Shown piece by piece: positions 1-8,898 of a stretch of DNA of 64,000 nucleotides (position 1 is the first letter of the stretch; each line of letters begins with the position of its first letter). The stretch spans positions 372,001 through 436,000 of the forward strand of contig NZ_BSTT01000001.1 of NCBI RefSeq assembly GCF_030269685.1. Direction: 5' to 3'. Below the pieces are notes generated by a model that had not been told where the DNA came from, ran no database searches, and saw nothing but the letters and a program-made list of their open reading frames with translations. The position numbers and the translations under genes were made by a program. Source of the stretch: Actinomycetospora sp. NBRC 106378. Lineage in GTDB: Bacteria > Actinomycetota > Actinomycetes > Mycobacteriales > Pseudonocardiaceae.

Positions 1-1570
1 CGTCGCGGGCGATGCGCAGGGCGATCTCCTCGGCCGCGCCGAGGTTGGAGCCGAACAGCACCAGCAGCGGGGTCCCGTGCCGGTCCCCGACGACGGGGGC
101 GGACGCGGCTGCTGCCGCCGGCTCGGACACGGCCACCGGCGGCGTCCCGACGGGCCCGCTGCGCGTCCGCCCCGGCCGGGGCCGCACCTGGATGGTGAGC
201 CCGTCCGGCTTCAGCGTCAGGCTCTCCTTGATCTTCAGCCGGTAGTTCGCGTGATCCACCAGTTCGAAGCGCTGCAGCACCATGGCGAGCACGAGGATGG
301 CCTCCTGCAGCGCGAACTGGCGCCCGATGCAGGCCCGGACCCCCGAGCCGAACGGCTTGTACGCGCTCGGCGGCCGCCCGGCGGCCCGCTCCGGGGCGAA
401 GTGGTCGGGGTTGAACTCCCAGGCGTCGTCGCCCCAGACGTCGGTGTTGCGGTGCAGGGCGATCGACGCCGCGATGATCGGGGTGCCGGCCCGGAACTCG
501 TAGCCGCCGACCGTGGTGTCCACGAGCGGCTGCCGGGTGAACGCGGGCGCGGTGGGCCACAGCCGCAGGGTGTCCTCGAGGATCTGCGTGACGTACCCGA
601 GCTTCCCGATCTGGGCGGCCGTGGGGACGGCCGACAGATCGGTGCCGAGGACCTCGTCCACCTCGGCCTGCGCCCGGGCGACCACCTCGGGCGCCTTGAG
701 CAGGTAGGAGATCGCGAACGAGAGCAGGCCGCTGGTCGTCTCGTGGCCGGCGATGAGGAACGTGATGCACTGCGAGACGATGTTGTGGTCGGGCAGCGGG
801 TTCCCGGCCTTGTCGGTGCCCGTCAGCATGTGGCCCAGCAGGTCCTCGCCCGGTTCCCCCGAGGACCGCCGCTCGTCGAGAATGGTCCGCACGGTGTCCG
901 ACATGAAGCGCATGTCGGCGAGGAGCTTCCGCTCGGCGCCGCGGCGCAGCCGCACCATCGCCGGGGGCATCCGCTGCCGGGCCTGGCTCTCGTTCAGCGC
1001 GCTCATCATCGCGTCGACGAACGGGTGCTGGGAGTCGCGGTAGAACGAGTTGAACCGGTAGCCGAAGCCGCAGAGCGCGATCGTGTCGAGGGTCAACCGC
1101 GTCATGTCGGCGGTGACGTCGACCGCCTCGCCCGGGTTCAGCCGCTCCCACTTGAGCAGCAGCTGCTCGGCGATGTCGACCATCATCGGCACGTAGGCGC
1201 GGATCGCCCGCTGCGAGAAGGCGGGCAGCAGGATGTCGTGCGCGCTGCGCCACAGCGGGTCGTCGGAGTCGGCCGTGAACAGGCCCGCCGACTCCTGGCT
1301 CTTGCGCAGCTCCCGCTGGCCGGCGCCGACGTACTTGACGAACCGGGTGTCGTCGCAGAGGTCGTCGATCATGTCGAGGCCGGAGGCGATGTAGCGGGGC
1401 CCGTCCCCCGCCTGCAGGACGAACATCGGCCCGTACTGCTTCGAGAGCTCGAGCAGGCTCTGCATCATCTGCCCGGACGGCATGTCGCGCAGGTTGCCGA
1501 TCAGCGGCAGGGGCTTCGGGCCGGGGATCGGGCGGGCACCCTCGGGACGGTCCGGGATCGCTTCGGCCAC
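1..1570 (-). CDS. Self-sufficient cytochrome P450:NADPH-P450 reductase (CYP102/P450 BM3 type), C-terminal part beyond window
   Basis: Only the first 523 residues are in the window; the rest of the gene lies past the left edge. Residues 15-460 are a P450 heme domain of the fatty-acid hydroxylase type. The I-helix motif AGHETTS is at 274-280, and the heme loop FGSGVRACIG carries the Cys thiolate ligand at about 414. After a proline/alanine-rich linker (about 465-498) a flavodoxin-like FMN domain begins with LFGSNLGAAEE at 505-515. That fusion order is diagnostic of CYP102, which hydroxylates fatty acids using NADPH without a separate reductase. The motif normally ExxR reads D333-T-L-R, an unusual conservative change. 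The GTG start has GGAGG 5 bases upstream (1576-1580). It follows a membrane protein gene by 11 bases, so it is probably last in a minus-strand operon with the LuxR regulator. The reductase domains are inferred from the family. Confidence 0.93.
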   Translation of the reverse strand, partial: MAEAIPDRPEGARPIPGPKPLPLIGNLRDMPSGQMMQSLLELSKQYGPMFVLQAGDGPRYIASGLDMIDDLCDDTRFVKYVGAGQRELRKSQESAGLFTADSDDPLWRSAHDILLPAFSQRAIRAYVPMMVDIAEQLLLKWERLNPGEAVDVTADMTRLTLDTIALCGFGYRFNSFYRDSQHPFVDAMMSALNESQARQRMPPAMVRLRRGAERKLLADMRFMSDTVRTILDERRSSGEPGEDLLGHMLTGTDKAGNPLPDHNIVSQCITFLIAGHETTSGLLSFAISYLLKAPEVVARAQAEVDEVLGTDLSAVPTAAQIGKLGYVTQILEDTLRLWPTAPAFTRQPLVDTTVGGYEFRAGTPIIAASIALHRNTDVWGDDAWEFNPDHFAPERAAGRPPSAYKPFGSGVRACIGRQFALQEAILVLAMVLQRFELVDHANYRLKIKESLTLKPDGLTIQVRPRPGRTRSGPVGTPPVAVSEPAAAAASAPVVGDRHGTPLLVLFGSNLGAAEEIALRIARD

Positions 1571-1581
1571 GGGGGCCTCCT

Positions 1582-2256
1582 TCAGTGCTCGACGACGGTC
1601 GGGGTGGGATCGGGGGTGTCGGCGGGGCTGCGGTGGCGCAGCAGCGCCACGGCGATCAGCAGCACCCAGGCCGGGAGGACGAGCAGCGCCGCCGGGTCGT
1701 TCGTCGCGGCGAGCAGCAGGAAGGCGCCGAGGAGCCAGCCGACGACCGCCCAGGGCAGGCGCAGGACGCCGCCGACCCGCAGCAGCGTCGTCGTCGTGAG
1801 GACGAACATGCCGGCGCCGCGGACGGCGAAGACGAAGACCAGGCCGTAGCCCAGCGCGGTGAGGGCGCGGGCCGTCGTCGGATCCGGGGGCACGGTGCTG
1901 CCGCGCGAGGTCGCGAACGCGATCGCGCCCAGGGCCGCCGTCCCGGCGAAGAGCATCGTCACGAACACGACGCCGGCCAGCAGGTTCAGGCCGTGGGCCA
2001 TCCCGGACGGGCGGGGGGTCAGCGTGTCGAGCAGCGCCCGGATCGCGGTCAGGTGCCAGAGGAAGGCGATGCCTGCGAGCGGCACGAGGTAGAGCCCGAT
2101 CGCGACGACGAGCGTGTCGCCGCCCCCGGCGTAGAAGGCCGCGTACGCCGCGTCCGGGGCGTCGAGGTGCGGCGCGCGGTCGAGCAGCACCATGGCGGCG
2201 GCGAACAGCGCGACGAACGCGATCCCGCTCGCGGCGGCCACCCGGGCCGGGCTCAT
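1582..2256 (-). CDS. Hypothetical multi-pass membrane protein (DUF4386-like)
   Basis: This 224-residue protein has about six hydrophobic segments: residues 5-25, 50-70, 85-115, 140-165, 170-190 and 195-215. It has no catalytic motif I can recognise. Size and layout resemble the DUF4386 membrane family of unknown function, but I cannot confirm this. The ATG overlaps the stop of the preceding 52-residue gene (ATGA), so the two are probably translationally coupled. It ends 11 bases before the P450:reductase gene. Cotranscription with the P450 suggests a role near a membrane or lipid substrate, which is inference only. Confidence 0.75.
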   Translation of the reverse strand: MSPARVAAASGIAFVALFAAAMVLLDRAPHLDAPDAAYAAFYAGGGDTLVVAIGLYLVPLAGIAFLWHLTAIRALLDTLTPRPSGMAHGLNLLAGVVFVTMLFAGTAALGAIAFATSRGSTVPPDPTTARALTALGYGLVFVFAVRGAGMFVLTTTTLLRVGGVLRLPWAVVGWLLGAFLLLAATNDPAALLVLPAWVLLIAVALLRHRSPADTPDPTPTVVEH

Positions 2257-2411
2257 CGCGGCGTCACCGCCCGCTTCTCGGGCGGCAGGTCCAGCAGGAT
2301 CCGCAGCAGCTCCAGGGTCCCGGAGAACCGCCGTTCCGGCCCGGCCCCCACGGTGGCCGAGCCCTCCAGACGCCCGTCCGAGGTCCGGACGAGCTCGAGT
2401 GTCACCCGCAT
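2253..2411 (-). CDS. Small conserved-looking protein, 52 residues, function unknown
   Basis: A short frame begins with MRVTLELVRT and ends PEKRAVTPR. It lies between the stop of the LuxR regulator and the start of the membrane protein. Its TGA overlaps the downstream ATG in an ATGA junction, which supports translation. Codon third positions are almost all G or C. The frame is open back to the regulator's stop codon, but the ATG at 2411 is its only ATG, GTG or TTG start. The upstream GGCGG is only a weak ribosome site. The composition suggests a small beta-strand then helix fold. No function is assignable. Confidence 0.55.
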   Translation of the reverse strand: MRVTLELVRTSDGRLEGSATVGAGPERRFSGTLELLRILLDLPPEKRAVTPR

Positions 2412-2498
2412 GTCCGCCAGCGTCGCGTTCCCGACGACGGGTCGGCCCCGGTCGGGCCTTCCAGTCGGGTTGCCAGTGGACGCGGCGTACCGGGTCGA

Positions 2499-5267
2499 CT
2501 ACCCGGTGACGCGTTCCCGCAGCTCGGAGCGGGTGGCGACGCCGAGCTTCGCGTACACGTTGCTGAGGTGGTAGGCGACGGTGCGCGGCGAGACGAACAG
2601 CTCCCGCGCCGCCTCGCGGTTGGTCAGCCCCCGCACCACCCGGGCGACGACCGCCTCCTCGTGCGGGGTCAGGCCCAGGCTCTCGTCCGCGGAGGCCGGG
2701 GTGAGCCCGGCCGCGTGCAGCAGGTCCTCGCACGTCGCGAGGAACGGGGTGGCGTCGAGCGCCCGCAGCCGGTCGCGCGCGGTCCGGAGCAGGTCGACGC
2801 CGGGTCGCCGCTCCCCGGTGGCCAGCAGGTGCCGCCCGAGCTCGGTCTCCAGCCGGGCGGTGGCCAGCGGCGCCGCCGTCGCCGCGGCGAGCACCAGCCC
2901 GTCGTCGAGGAGGCGGCGGGCGGCCGCGCCGTCCCCCGCGGCCCGGGCGAGGAGCCCCCGCAGGCGCGCGGCGTCGACCGCGACCTGTCCGGGCGGGCGA
3001 CCCGCGAGCCGGGCGTCGAGGTCGTCGAGCGCGGCGCGGGCCTCGTCGTGGCGTCCGAGCAGCACCAACGCCTCGACGTGCAGGGCCCGGGTGGCGAAGG
3101 TGCCGAGCGCGTCGGCCAGGTCCAGCACCTGGGGTGTGGACACCGGCTCCAGCGCCCGCAGCATCCCGGCGGGGTCGTCCTGCACGAGGGCGAGCAGGGC
3201 CCCGGCGGTGGCCACCGCCAGCTGCGCACCCCACCACGACGGACCGTCGTCGACGGCCGCGAGGTGCTCCCGAGCAGCGTCGACGTGCCCGCGGACGGCG
3301 CGCAGGGTCGCGGCGTACCCGCGCAGCAGACGCTCGGCGAACCCGCGCCCGCCGTCCCGGGCCGACGACACCGCCAGCTCCAGTGCCTCCAGCCCGTCGG
3401 ACTCCCCCGTCCGGTCCCGGACCACCGCGAGGTAGCCCGCGGCGAGCGTCGAGGTCCGCAGCGCCGCCCCCGACCGGGCCAGCGCCAGCGCCTCGGTGAG
3501 CGCCGGGAGCGCCGTGGCGTCGTCGTCGCGCGCCGCCGCGAGGACCCCGCGCAGCACCAGGACGTCGCCGTGCAGCGGGGTCCGCGCCCCGGGCGGGCCC
3601 GCGATGAGGTCGAGGACCGCGTCGGCGTCGGCGGTCCGGCCCCGCGCGAGCAGCCCCAGCACGAGGGCGAGCCCGGCGGGCCGGCGCGCCTCCGGGCCCG
3701 ACGCGGGGTCGGCGAGGCACGCCGCGGCCCGGTCGACCGCCTCGGCGGGGTCGCCCTCGAGGACGGCGAGCAGGGCGAGGTCCGCGGAGGCGACCGCGCG
3801 GGCCTCGGGCCGGTCGCCGACGATGGCCGCCTCCAGCAGTGGGCGGGCCGTGACGAGGCGACCCTGCAGCAGGTCGAGCCGGCCGAGCAACCCGTCCCGG
3901 ACCGGGCCGGCCGGCCCGGCGGCGACCTCCGTGCCGACGCCGGCCGCGCGCCCGATCTCCCCGTCGGCGAGCAGGGCCGCCAGACCCCGCTGGAGCCGCC
4001 GCTCCCGCTCGCCGGGCTCGAGCGAGAGCACGGCGGCCGCCCGCAGCAGGTCCGCGACGTCCGGCGACGGCGTCCCCTCCGGCACCCCGTCCGCGAAGTG
4101 CTCGAGGTCCGCCGCGAGCTGCGGGTCGGGCCCCGCGGCCGCGGCGATGCGATGGGTGAGGGCGACCCGGCCGTCGGTCCGCGTGGCCGCCGCGCGGTGC
4201 AGCGACCGCCGCCGGCCGGGAGGCTGGTCGCCGTACACCGCAGCGCGCAGCACCGGGTGGACGAACCCGACGCGGCCCGGCCCGCGGTCCTCGAGCAGCC
4301 CGACCCGGACGGCGTCGTCGAGCGCGTCGGCGAGCCCGGGGCCCGCCGACGGGACCGCACCGGGCTCCACCACCTCGGCCAGCGCCGCCGCGTCGGCGAG
4401 CGGGCACACGTCGCCCAGCACGGAGGCGGCCACGGTCAGCGCCTGGGCCGGGCCGCCCGCCCGGGCGAGCCGGGCGAGGACGACGGCCGCGAGCGAGCGC
4501 GGGGCCGGCAGGACGTCGGACGTCGTCGCCGCGAGGACCTCGGTCGGCAGTTCCTCGATGAGGGTCCGGGCGTAGAGGGGGTGGCCGAGGGTGCGCTCCC
4601 GGACCCGTTCCGCGGCGCCGGTGGAGCCGAAGGGACGCCCGACCGCGGCCGCCAGTTCGGAGAGCTCGGCGGCCCCGAGACCGTCGAGGGTGAGGTCCCG
4701 GGTCCCGCGGACGCCGGTCAGCACGCGGTCCCACCGCGGGTCGTCGGGGAGGTCCGGGTCCCCGGTCCGGACGCCGAGCAGCACCGCGACCCGGTCGTGG
4801 CGCAGGCGCCGCAGGACGAACACCAGGGCCCGCACCGACGGGTCGTCGACCCAGGACAGGTCGTCGACGACGAGGACCACGGGGTCCGCCCCCGGCACCT
4901 CGCCGAGCGCGGCGAGCAGCTCGGCCCCGATCACCATGGGATCCGCCCCCGCCGGACGCCCGGCGCCGAGGAGCGGGTGCCGGGCGAGGACCCCGGAGGG
5001 CAGCTCGGCCGTCAGCTGGTCGACGACGCCGTAGGGCAACGACGACTCGCCGGGGTCACCCGCCGCGGCGAGGAGGTCCACCGGTGCGGCCCGGTCGACC
5101 GCCCGCGCGATCAGCGAGGTCTTGCCCATGCCTGCGGCGCCGCGGATGCGGACGGTTCCCGACTCGCCCCGCCGGGCCGCCGCGACCACCTCGTCGATCG
5201 CGCGGAGTTCCTCGCGGCGCCCGACGAAGGGCCGTGCTGCACGGGTGAACACCCACGAAGCGCACAC
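2499..5267 (-). CDS. LAL-type transcriptional regulator: ATP-binding domain plus C-terminal LuxR helix-turn-helix
   Basis: This is a 922-residue protein. An N-terminal AAA-type ATPase domain has Walker A GAAGMGKT (about 43-50) and a Walker B-like VLVVDDLSW (about 132-140). A long alanine/leucine-rich helical-repeat middle region follows, then a LuxR DNA-binding domain at about 865-920 with the typical TNREAARELF and VSPRTVAYHL signature. Large ATP-binding LuxR (LAL, MalT-like) proteins activate nearby catabolic or secondary metabolic genes when an inducer is bound. Three minus-strand genes follow directly (small protein, membrane protein, P450:reductase), the likely targets. The start used is GTG at 5267; a GTG 15 bases downstream (5252) is an equally good choice. 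Confidence 0.9.
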   Translation of the reverse strand: MCASWVFTRAARPFVGRREELRAIDEVVAAARRGESGTVRIRGAAGMGKTSLIARAVDRAAPVDLLAAAGDPGESSLPYGVVDQLTAELPSGVLARHPLLGAGRPAGADPMVIGAELLAALGEVPGADPVVLVVDDLSWVDDPSVRALVFVLRRLRHDRVAVLLGVRTGDPDLPDDPRWDRVLTGVRGTRDLTLDGLGAAELSELAAAVGRPFGSTGAAERVRERTLGHPLYARTLIEELPTEVLAATTSDVLPAPRSLAAVVLARLARAGGPAQALTVAASVLGDVCPLADAAALAEVVEPGAVPSAGPGLADALDDAVRVGLLEDRGPGRVGFVHPVLRAAVYGDQPPGRRRSLHRAAATRTDGRVALTHRIAAAAGPDPQLAADLEHFADGVPEGTPSPDVADLLRAAAVLSLEPGERERRLQRGLAALLADGEIGRAAGVGTEVAAGPAGPVRDGLLGRLDLLQGRLVTARPLLEAAIVGDRPEARAVASADLALLAVLEGDPAEAVDRAAACLADPASGPEARRPAGLALVLGLLARGRTADADAVLDLIAGPPGARTPLHGDVLVLRGVLAAARDDDATALPALTEALALARSGAALRTSTLAAGYLAVVRDRTGESDGLEALELAVSSARDGGRGFAERLLRGYAATLRAVRGHVDAAREHLAAVDDGPSWWGAQLAVATAGALLALVQDDPAGMLRALEPVSTPQVLDLADALGTFATRALHVEALVLLGRHDEARAALDDLDARLAGRPPGQVAVDAARLRGLLARAAGDGAAARRLLDDGLVLAAATAAPLATARLETELGRHLLATGERRPGVDLLRTARDRLRALDATPFLATCEDLLHAAGLTPASADESLGLTPHEEAVVARVVRGLTNREAARELFVSPRTVAYHLSNVYAKLGVATRSELRERVTG

Positions 5268-5325
5268 CGCCGTGCGCGCCGTGTCCAGGATCGACTCGGT
5301 GCGCGCACGGACGGTTACCGGGAGA

Positions 5326-6894
5326 TCACTCCCACTCGATGGTGCCCGGCGGCTTGCTCGTGACGTCGAGGACGACGCGGTTGATCTCCGCGCACTCGTT
5401 GGTGATCCGGGTGGAGATGCGCTCGAGGGTCTCGTAGGGCACCCGCGTCCAGTCGGCGGTCATCGCGTCCTCGCTCGACACCGGACGCAGCACGACCGGA
5501 TGGCCGTAGGTGCGCCCGTCGCCCTGGACCCCGACCGACCGCACGTCGGCCAGCAGCACCACCGGGCACTGCCAGATGGTGCGGTCGAGGCCGGCCGCGG
5601 TGAGCTCCTCCCGCGCGATGGCGTCGGCCCGGCGCAGGGTGGCCAGGCGGTCCGCGGACACCGCGCCGATGATCCGGATCGCGAGCCCCGGGCCGGGGAA
5701 CGGTTGACGCTGGACGATCGACTCGGGCAGCCCGAGCTCGGCGCCGACGGCGCGCACCTCGTCCTTGAACAGCGCCCGCAGCGGCTCGACCAGCGAGAAC
5801 TGCAGATCGTCGGGCAGGCCGCCCACGTTGTGGTGGGACTTGATGTTCGCGGCCCCGGTGCCGCCGCCGGACTCCACGACGTCGGGGTAGAGCGTCCCCT
5901 GCACGAGGAAGTCGACACCCTCGCCCTCGGCCAGATCGCGGGCGGCGCCCTCGAAGGAGCGGATGAACTCCCGGCCGATGATCTTGCGCTTCTCCTCCGG
6001 GTCGACCACGTCGGCGAGCTCGCGCAGGAACACCTCCTCGGCGTCCACCGTCACGAGGTCCACGCCGGTCGCGGCGACGAAGTCCCGCTCGACCTGGCCC
6101 CGCTCGCCCTCGCGCAGCAGGCCGTGGTCGACGAAGACACACGTCAGCCGGTCGCCGATCGCCCGCTGCACGAGCGCCGCGGCCACCGCCGAGTCGACCC
6201 CGCCGGACAGGCCGCAGATCGCCCGCCCGGTCGGCCCGACCTGCGCGCGGATGGCCTCGACGGTCTCCTCCACGATGTTCGCGGCCGTCCAGTCCGGGCG
6301 GATGCCGGCGACGTCGCGCAGGAACCGCTCGAGGACCAGCTGACCGTGCGGGGAGTGCCCGACCTCCGGGTGGTACTGCACGCCGGCCAGCCGCCGGTCG
6401 GTGTTCTCGAAGGCCGCGACCGGCGCGCCCGGCGAGGAGGCCGTCGTCGTGAAGCCCTCCGGCGCGACCGTGACGCCGTCGCCGTGGCTCATCCACACCG
6501 GGTGCGCCTCGGGGAGGTCGCCGTGCAGCCGGCCCGGGTCGGTGACCTGCAGCTCCGTGCGGCCGTACTCCCGGTCGCCGGTGTGGGCCACGGTGCCGCC
6601 GAGCGCGGAGGCCATGAGCTGGAAGCCGTAGCAGATGCCGAACACCGGCACGCCGGTGTCGAACAGCGCGGGGTCGACGCTCGGCGCGCCCTCGGCGTAG
6701 ACGCTCGCGGGGCCGCCGGACAGCACGATCGCCGCCGGGTCCTTCGCGAGCATGTCGTCGACCGACGTCGTGTGCGGCACGACCTCCGAGTACACCTGCG
6801 CCTCGCGCACGCGGCGGGCGATGAGCTGCGCGTACTGGGCGCCGTAGTCGACGACGAGGACGGGGTGCTCACCACTGCTGCTCACGGTCCCCAT
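5326..6894 (-). CDS. guaA: GMP synthase (glutamine-hydrolysing)
   Basis: GuaA converts XMP to GMP using glutamine and ATP, the last step of guanine nucleotide synthesis. The class I glutamine amidotransferase domain has nucleophile Cys88 in GICYG and His175/Glu177 in YHPEV. The ATP-pyrophosphatase domain has the P-loop SGGVDS at 230-235. The C-terminal dimerisation domain ends in the conserved KPPGTIEWE. The 522-residue length matches the family. The ATG at 6894 is preferred; a GTG at 6885 is also possible. It is divergent from padR across a short region holding a palindrome. The guaB and guaB3 genes lie 10 kb away in the same window. Confidence 0.98.
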   Translation of the reverse strand: MGTVSSSGEHPVLVVDYGAQYAQLIARRVREAQVYSEVVPHTTSVDDMLAKDPAAIVLSGGPASVYAEGAPSVDPALFDTGVPVFGICYGFQLMASALGGTVAHTGDREYGRTELQVTDPGRLHGDLPEAHPVWMSHGDGVTVAPEGFTTTASSPGAPVAAFENTDRRLAGVQYHPEVGHSPHGQLVLERFLRDVAGIRPDWTAANIVEETVEAIRAQVGPTGRAICGLSGGVDSAVAAALVQRAIGDRLTCVFVDHGLLREGERGQVERDFVAATGVDLVTVDAEEVFLRELADVVDPEEKRKIIGREFIRSFEGAARDLAEGEGVDFLVQGTLYPDVVESGGGTGAANIKSHHNVGGLPDDLQFSLVEPLRALFKDEVRAVGAELGLPESIVQRQPFPGPGLAIRIIGAVSADRLATLRRADAIAREELTAAGLDRTIWQCPVVLLADVRSVGVQGDGRTYGHPVVLRPVSSEDAMTADWTRVPYETLERISTRITNECAEINRVVLDVTSKPPGTIEWE

Positions 6895-6933
6895 TGTGAC
6901 CGACCGCCGTGACCCGTTCGTTCCTTGCTCCCA

Positions 6934-6950
6934 TAGTGTCGACGACACTA
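6934..6950. promoter_or_regulatory. Perfect 17-bp palindrome, probable PadR operator
   Basis: TAGTGTCG-A-CGACACTA is a perfect inverted repeat with 8-bp arms. It is centred 24 bases upstream of the padR start and 48 bases upstream of the divergent guaA start. PadR regulators commonly repress their own operon through palindromes containing GTGT/ACAC-type half sites in this position. The link to this PadR protein is inference from position and symmetry. Confidence 0.7.
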
Positions 6951-6964
6951 ATCTCGCAGACACC

Positions 6965-7546
6965 ATGACCCAGCGCTCCGGGCTCGCCCTCGCCGTCCTC
7001 GCCCTCGCCGTGGAGGAACCGATGCACCCCTACCGGATGCAGCAGCTCATCCGGGAACGCGGGAAGGACAAGGTCGTCAACGTCGGTCAGCGCTCGCAGC
7101 TCTACAAGACGATCGACCGTCTCGTCCGCGACGGGCTGCTCGTCGCCGCCGGCACCGAACGGCCCGCCACCCGACCCGAGCGCACCGTGTACGCCGCCAC
7201 CGACGCCGGGCGTGACACCGCGGTCACCTGGACCCTGGACATGCTCACGGCACCCCGCCACGAGTTCGGCGAGTTCACCGCGGCGCTGGCGTACCTCCCC
7301 CTGATCTCCGCCGAGCTCGCCCGCGACGCCCTCGCCCTGCGCCTGGCCGACCGACGGGCCGAGCGCGACCGCCTGCGCGGCGAGCTGGAGCGCGTCCGCC
7401 CCCACCTGCCGCGGCTCGTGCTGGTGGAGGACGAGTACGCCGTCGCCCACCTCGAGACCGACGTCCGCTTCCTCGAGGGCCTGCTCGAGGACCTGCAGAC
7501 CGCGGCCCTGCCCTGGATCACCACTCCCGCCGGAGGCCCGTCATGA
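6965..7546 (+). CDS. PadR family transcriptional regulator
   Basis: This is a 193-residue protein. An N-terminal winged helix (about 5-90) has the PadR pattern [20 protein letters not shown], then [15 protein letters not shown] and the wing around [14 protein letters not shown]-terminal helical dimerisation region (about 120-190) follows, as in PadR subfamily 2. PadR proteins are ligand-responsive repressors of detoxification and aromatic-compound genes. The stop overlaps the monooxygenase start (ATGA), which shows a common operon. A perfect palindrome 15 bases upstream of its start is the likely operator. An upstream in-frame ATG exists at 6896 but would extend through the palindrome, so the ATG at 6965 was chosen. 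Confidence 0.92.
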   Translation: MTQRSGLALAVLALAVEEPMHPYRMQQLIRERGKDKVVNVGQRSQLYKTIDRLVRDGLLVAAGTERPATRPERTVYAATDAGRDTAVTWTLDMLTAPRHEFGEFTAALAYLPLISAELARDALALRLADRRAERDRLRGELERVRPHLPRLVLVEDEYAVAHLETDVRFLEGLLEDLQTAALPWITTPAGGPS

Positions 7547-8895
7547 CCCGTCCCCTGCGCGTCCTCGTCATCGGCGCCGGCACCGGAGGCATGTGCCTGG
7601 CGCACGGCCTGCGGCGCGCCGGCATCGACGTGGCCGTCCACGAGCGCGACCGCACCCGGACCGGCGGGCTGCACGGCTACCGGGTGGGCATCTCGCCGAA
7701 CGGGGCCCGGGCGCTGCACGCGTGCCTGCCGCCGGAGCTCTTCGACACCTTCGTCGCGACGACCGCCGCGCCCTACGAGGCGCTCGCGATGTACACCGAG
7801 CAGTTCCGCGAGCTCATCTCCCTGGGCTTCGACGAGTTCCCGTCGACCGGCGGCGGCGCCGAGGACCGCGAGTACAACGTCAGCCGCATGACGCTGCGCC
7901 AGGTGCTGTTCACGGGCATGGAGGACGTCATCACCTTCGGCCGCCGGTTCACCCACTACAGCCGGCACGACGACGGGGTCACCGCGCACTTCGACGACGG
8001 CTCCACCGACGAGGGCGACCTGCTGGTCGGCGCGGACGGCGCGAGCTCCCGGGTCCGCCGGCAGTACCTGCCGCACGCCACGCACACCGAGACCGGGCTG
8101 GTCGGGATCGGCGGCAAGACGCCCCTGTCGGCGCAGACCGAGGCACTCCTGCCGGAGCGGGTCCGGCGGGGCTTCGCGATGATCTTCGACCGGCGCGGGC
8201 AGTTCGGGATCACCCACGTCATGCGGATGCCGTGGACTCCGGGCGGGGCGCCCGCCGCGGGCATCGGGTCCAGCGAACGCGAGCTCCTCGAGCGGTGGCG
8301 CGGGCTGCGCTTCGACAACACCACCGACCACGTGTCCTGGGCCGTCACCACGTCGCGCTCGATCGCCCCGGCCGACCTGCTCGACCGCACGGGCGCCGAC
8401 CTCACCGCCCTGGCCGACGAGCTCACCGCCGACTGGTCACCCTGCTGGCGCGCGCTGCTCGCCGGCGCGGACCACGGCGCGTCGGTCGCCCTCGCCATCC
8501 GCACGTCCGACCCCGTCCCGCCCTGGACGCCGAGCACCGTCACGCTGCTCGGGGACGCCGCGCACACCATGACGCCGGGCCGCGGGGCCGGGGCGAACAC
8601 CGCGCTGCGCGACGCCCGGGAGCTGCGGGACCGTCTCGTCCGGGTGCGCGACGGCGCGTCGACACTGCTCGGAGCGGTCGGGGACTACGAGGACGTCATG
8701 CGCCGGTACTCCGCGGTCGCCGTGCGCGAGTCGCTCGAGTTCATGCACGACAACACGCTCGCGCGCCGACCGGTGATCGGCCCGCTCTCGGTGTTCGCGC
8801 AACGCTCCGGGATGCGCCTCGTCGACCGCATCCCGGCCGCGAAACGGCGGATGGCGCGCGGGTTCCAGAAGGTGCGCGACTCCGAGCTGGTCTGA
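7543..8895 (+). CDS. FAD-dependent aromatic-type monooxygenase (PHBH-like group A)
   Basis: This 450-residue flavoprotein has the N-terminal Rossmann motif GAGTGG (about 10-15) that binds the FAD ADP moiety. The central DG motif is LVGADGASSRVRR (about 164-176), and the GD motif LLGDAAHTMTPGRGAG is at about 330-345. These identify a single-component NAD(P)H-dependent hydroxylase of the kind acting on phenols, polyketides or antibiotics such as tetracycline and rifamycin. The substrate cannot be read from sequence. It is translationally coupled to padR upstream (4-base overlap) and followed 3 bases later by a mycothiol-type DinB protein. The three genes look like one inducible catabolic or detoxification cassette. 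Confidence 0.93.
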   Translation: MTRPLRVLVIGAGTGGMCLAHGLRRAGIDVAVHERDRTRTGGLHGYRVGISPNGARALHACLPPELFDTFVATTAAPYEALAMYTEQFRELISLGFDEFPSTGGGAEDREYNVSRMTLRQVLFTGMEDVITFGRRFTHYSRHDDGVTAHFDDGSTDEGDLLVGADGASSRVRRQYLPHATHTETGLVGIGGKTPLSAQTEALLPERVRRGFAMIFDRRGQFGITHVMRMPWTPGGAPAAGIGSSERELLERWRGLRFDNTTDHVSWAVTTSRSIAPADLLDRTGADLTALADELTADWSPCWRALLAGADHGASVALAIRTSDPVPPWTPSTVTLLGDAAHTMTPGRGAGANTALRDARELRDRLVRVRDGASTLLGAVGDYEDVMRRYSAVAVRESLEFMHDNTLARRPVIGPLSVFAQRSGMRLVDRIPAAKRRMARGFQKVRDSELV

Positions 8896-8898
8896 GCG

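Noticed and set aside
1582..4734. A 1050-codon minus-strand frame spanning most of the LuxR gene
   Set aside because: Its first part is Arg/Pro/Ala-rich shadow sequence of the LuxR regulator. Only the last 224 codons form the membrane protein with its own start.
5268..5325. A riboswitch or attenuator between guaA and the LuxR gene
   Set aside because: The spacer is only 58 bases with no strong hairpin.
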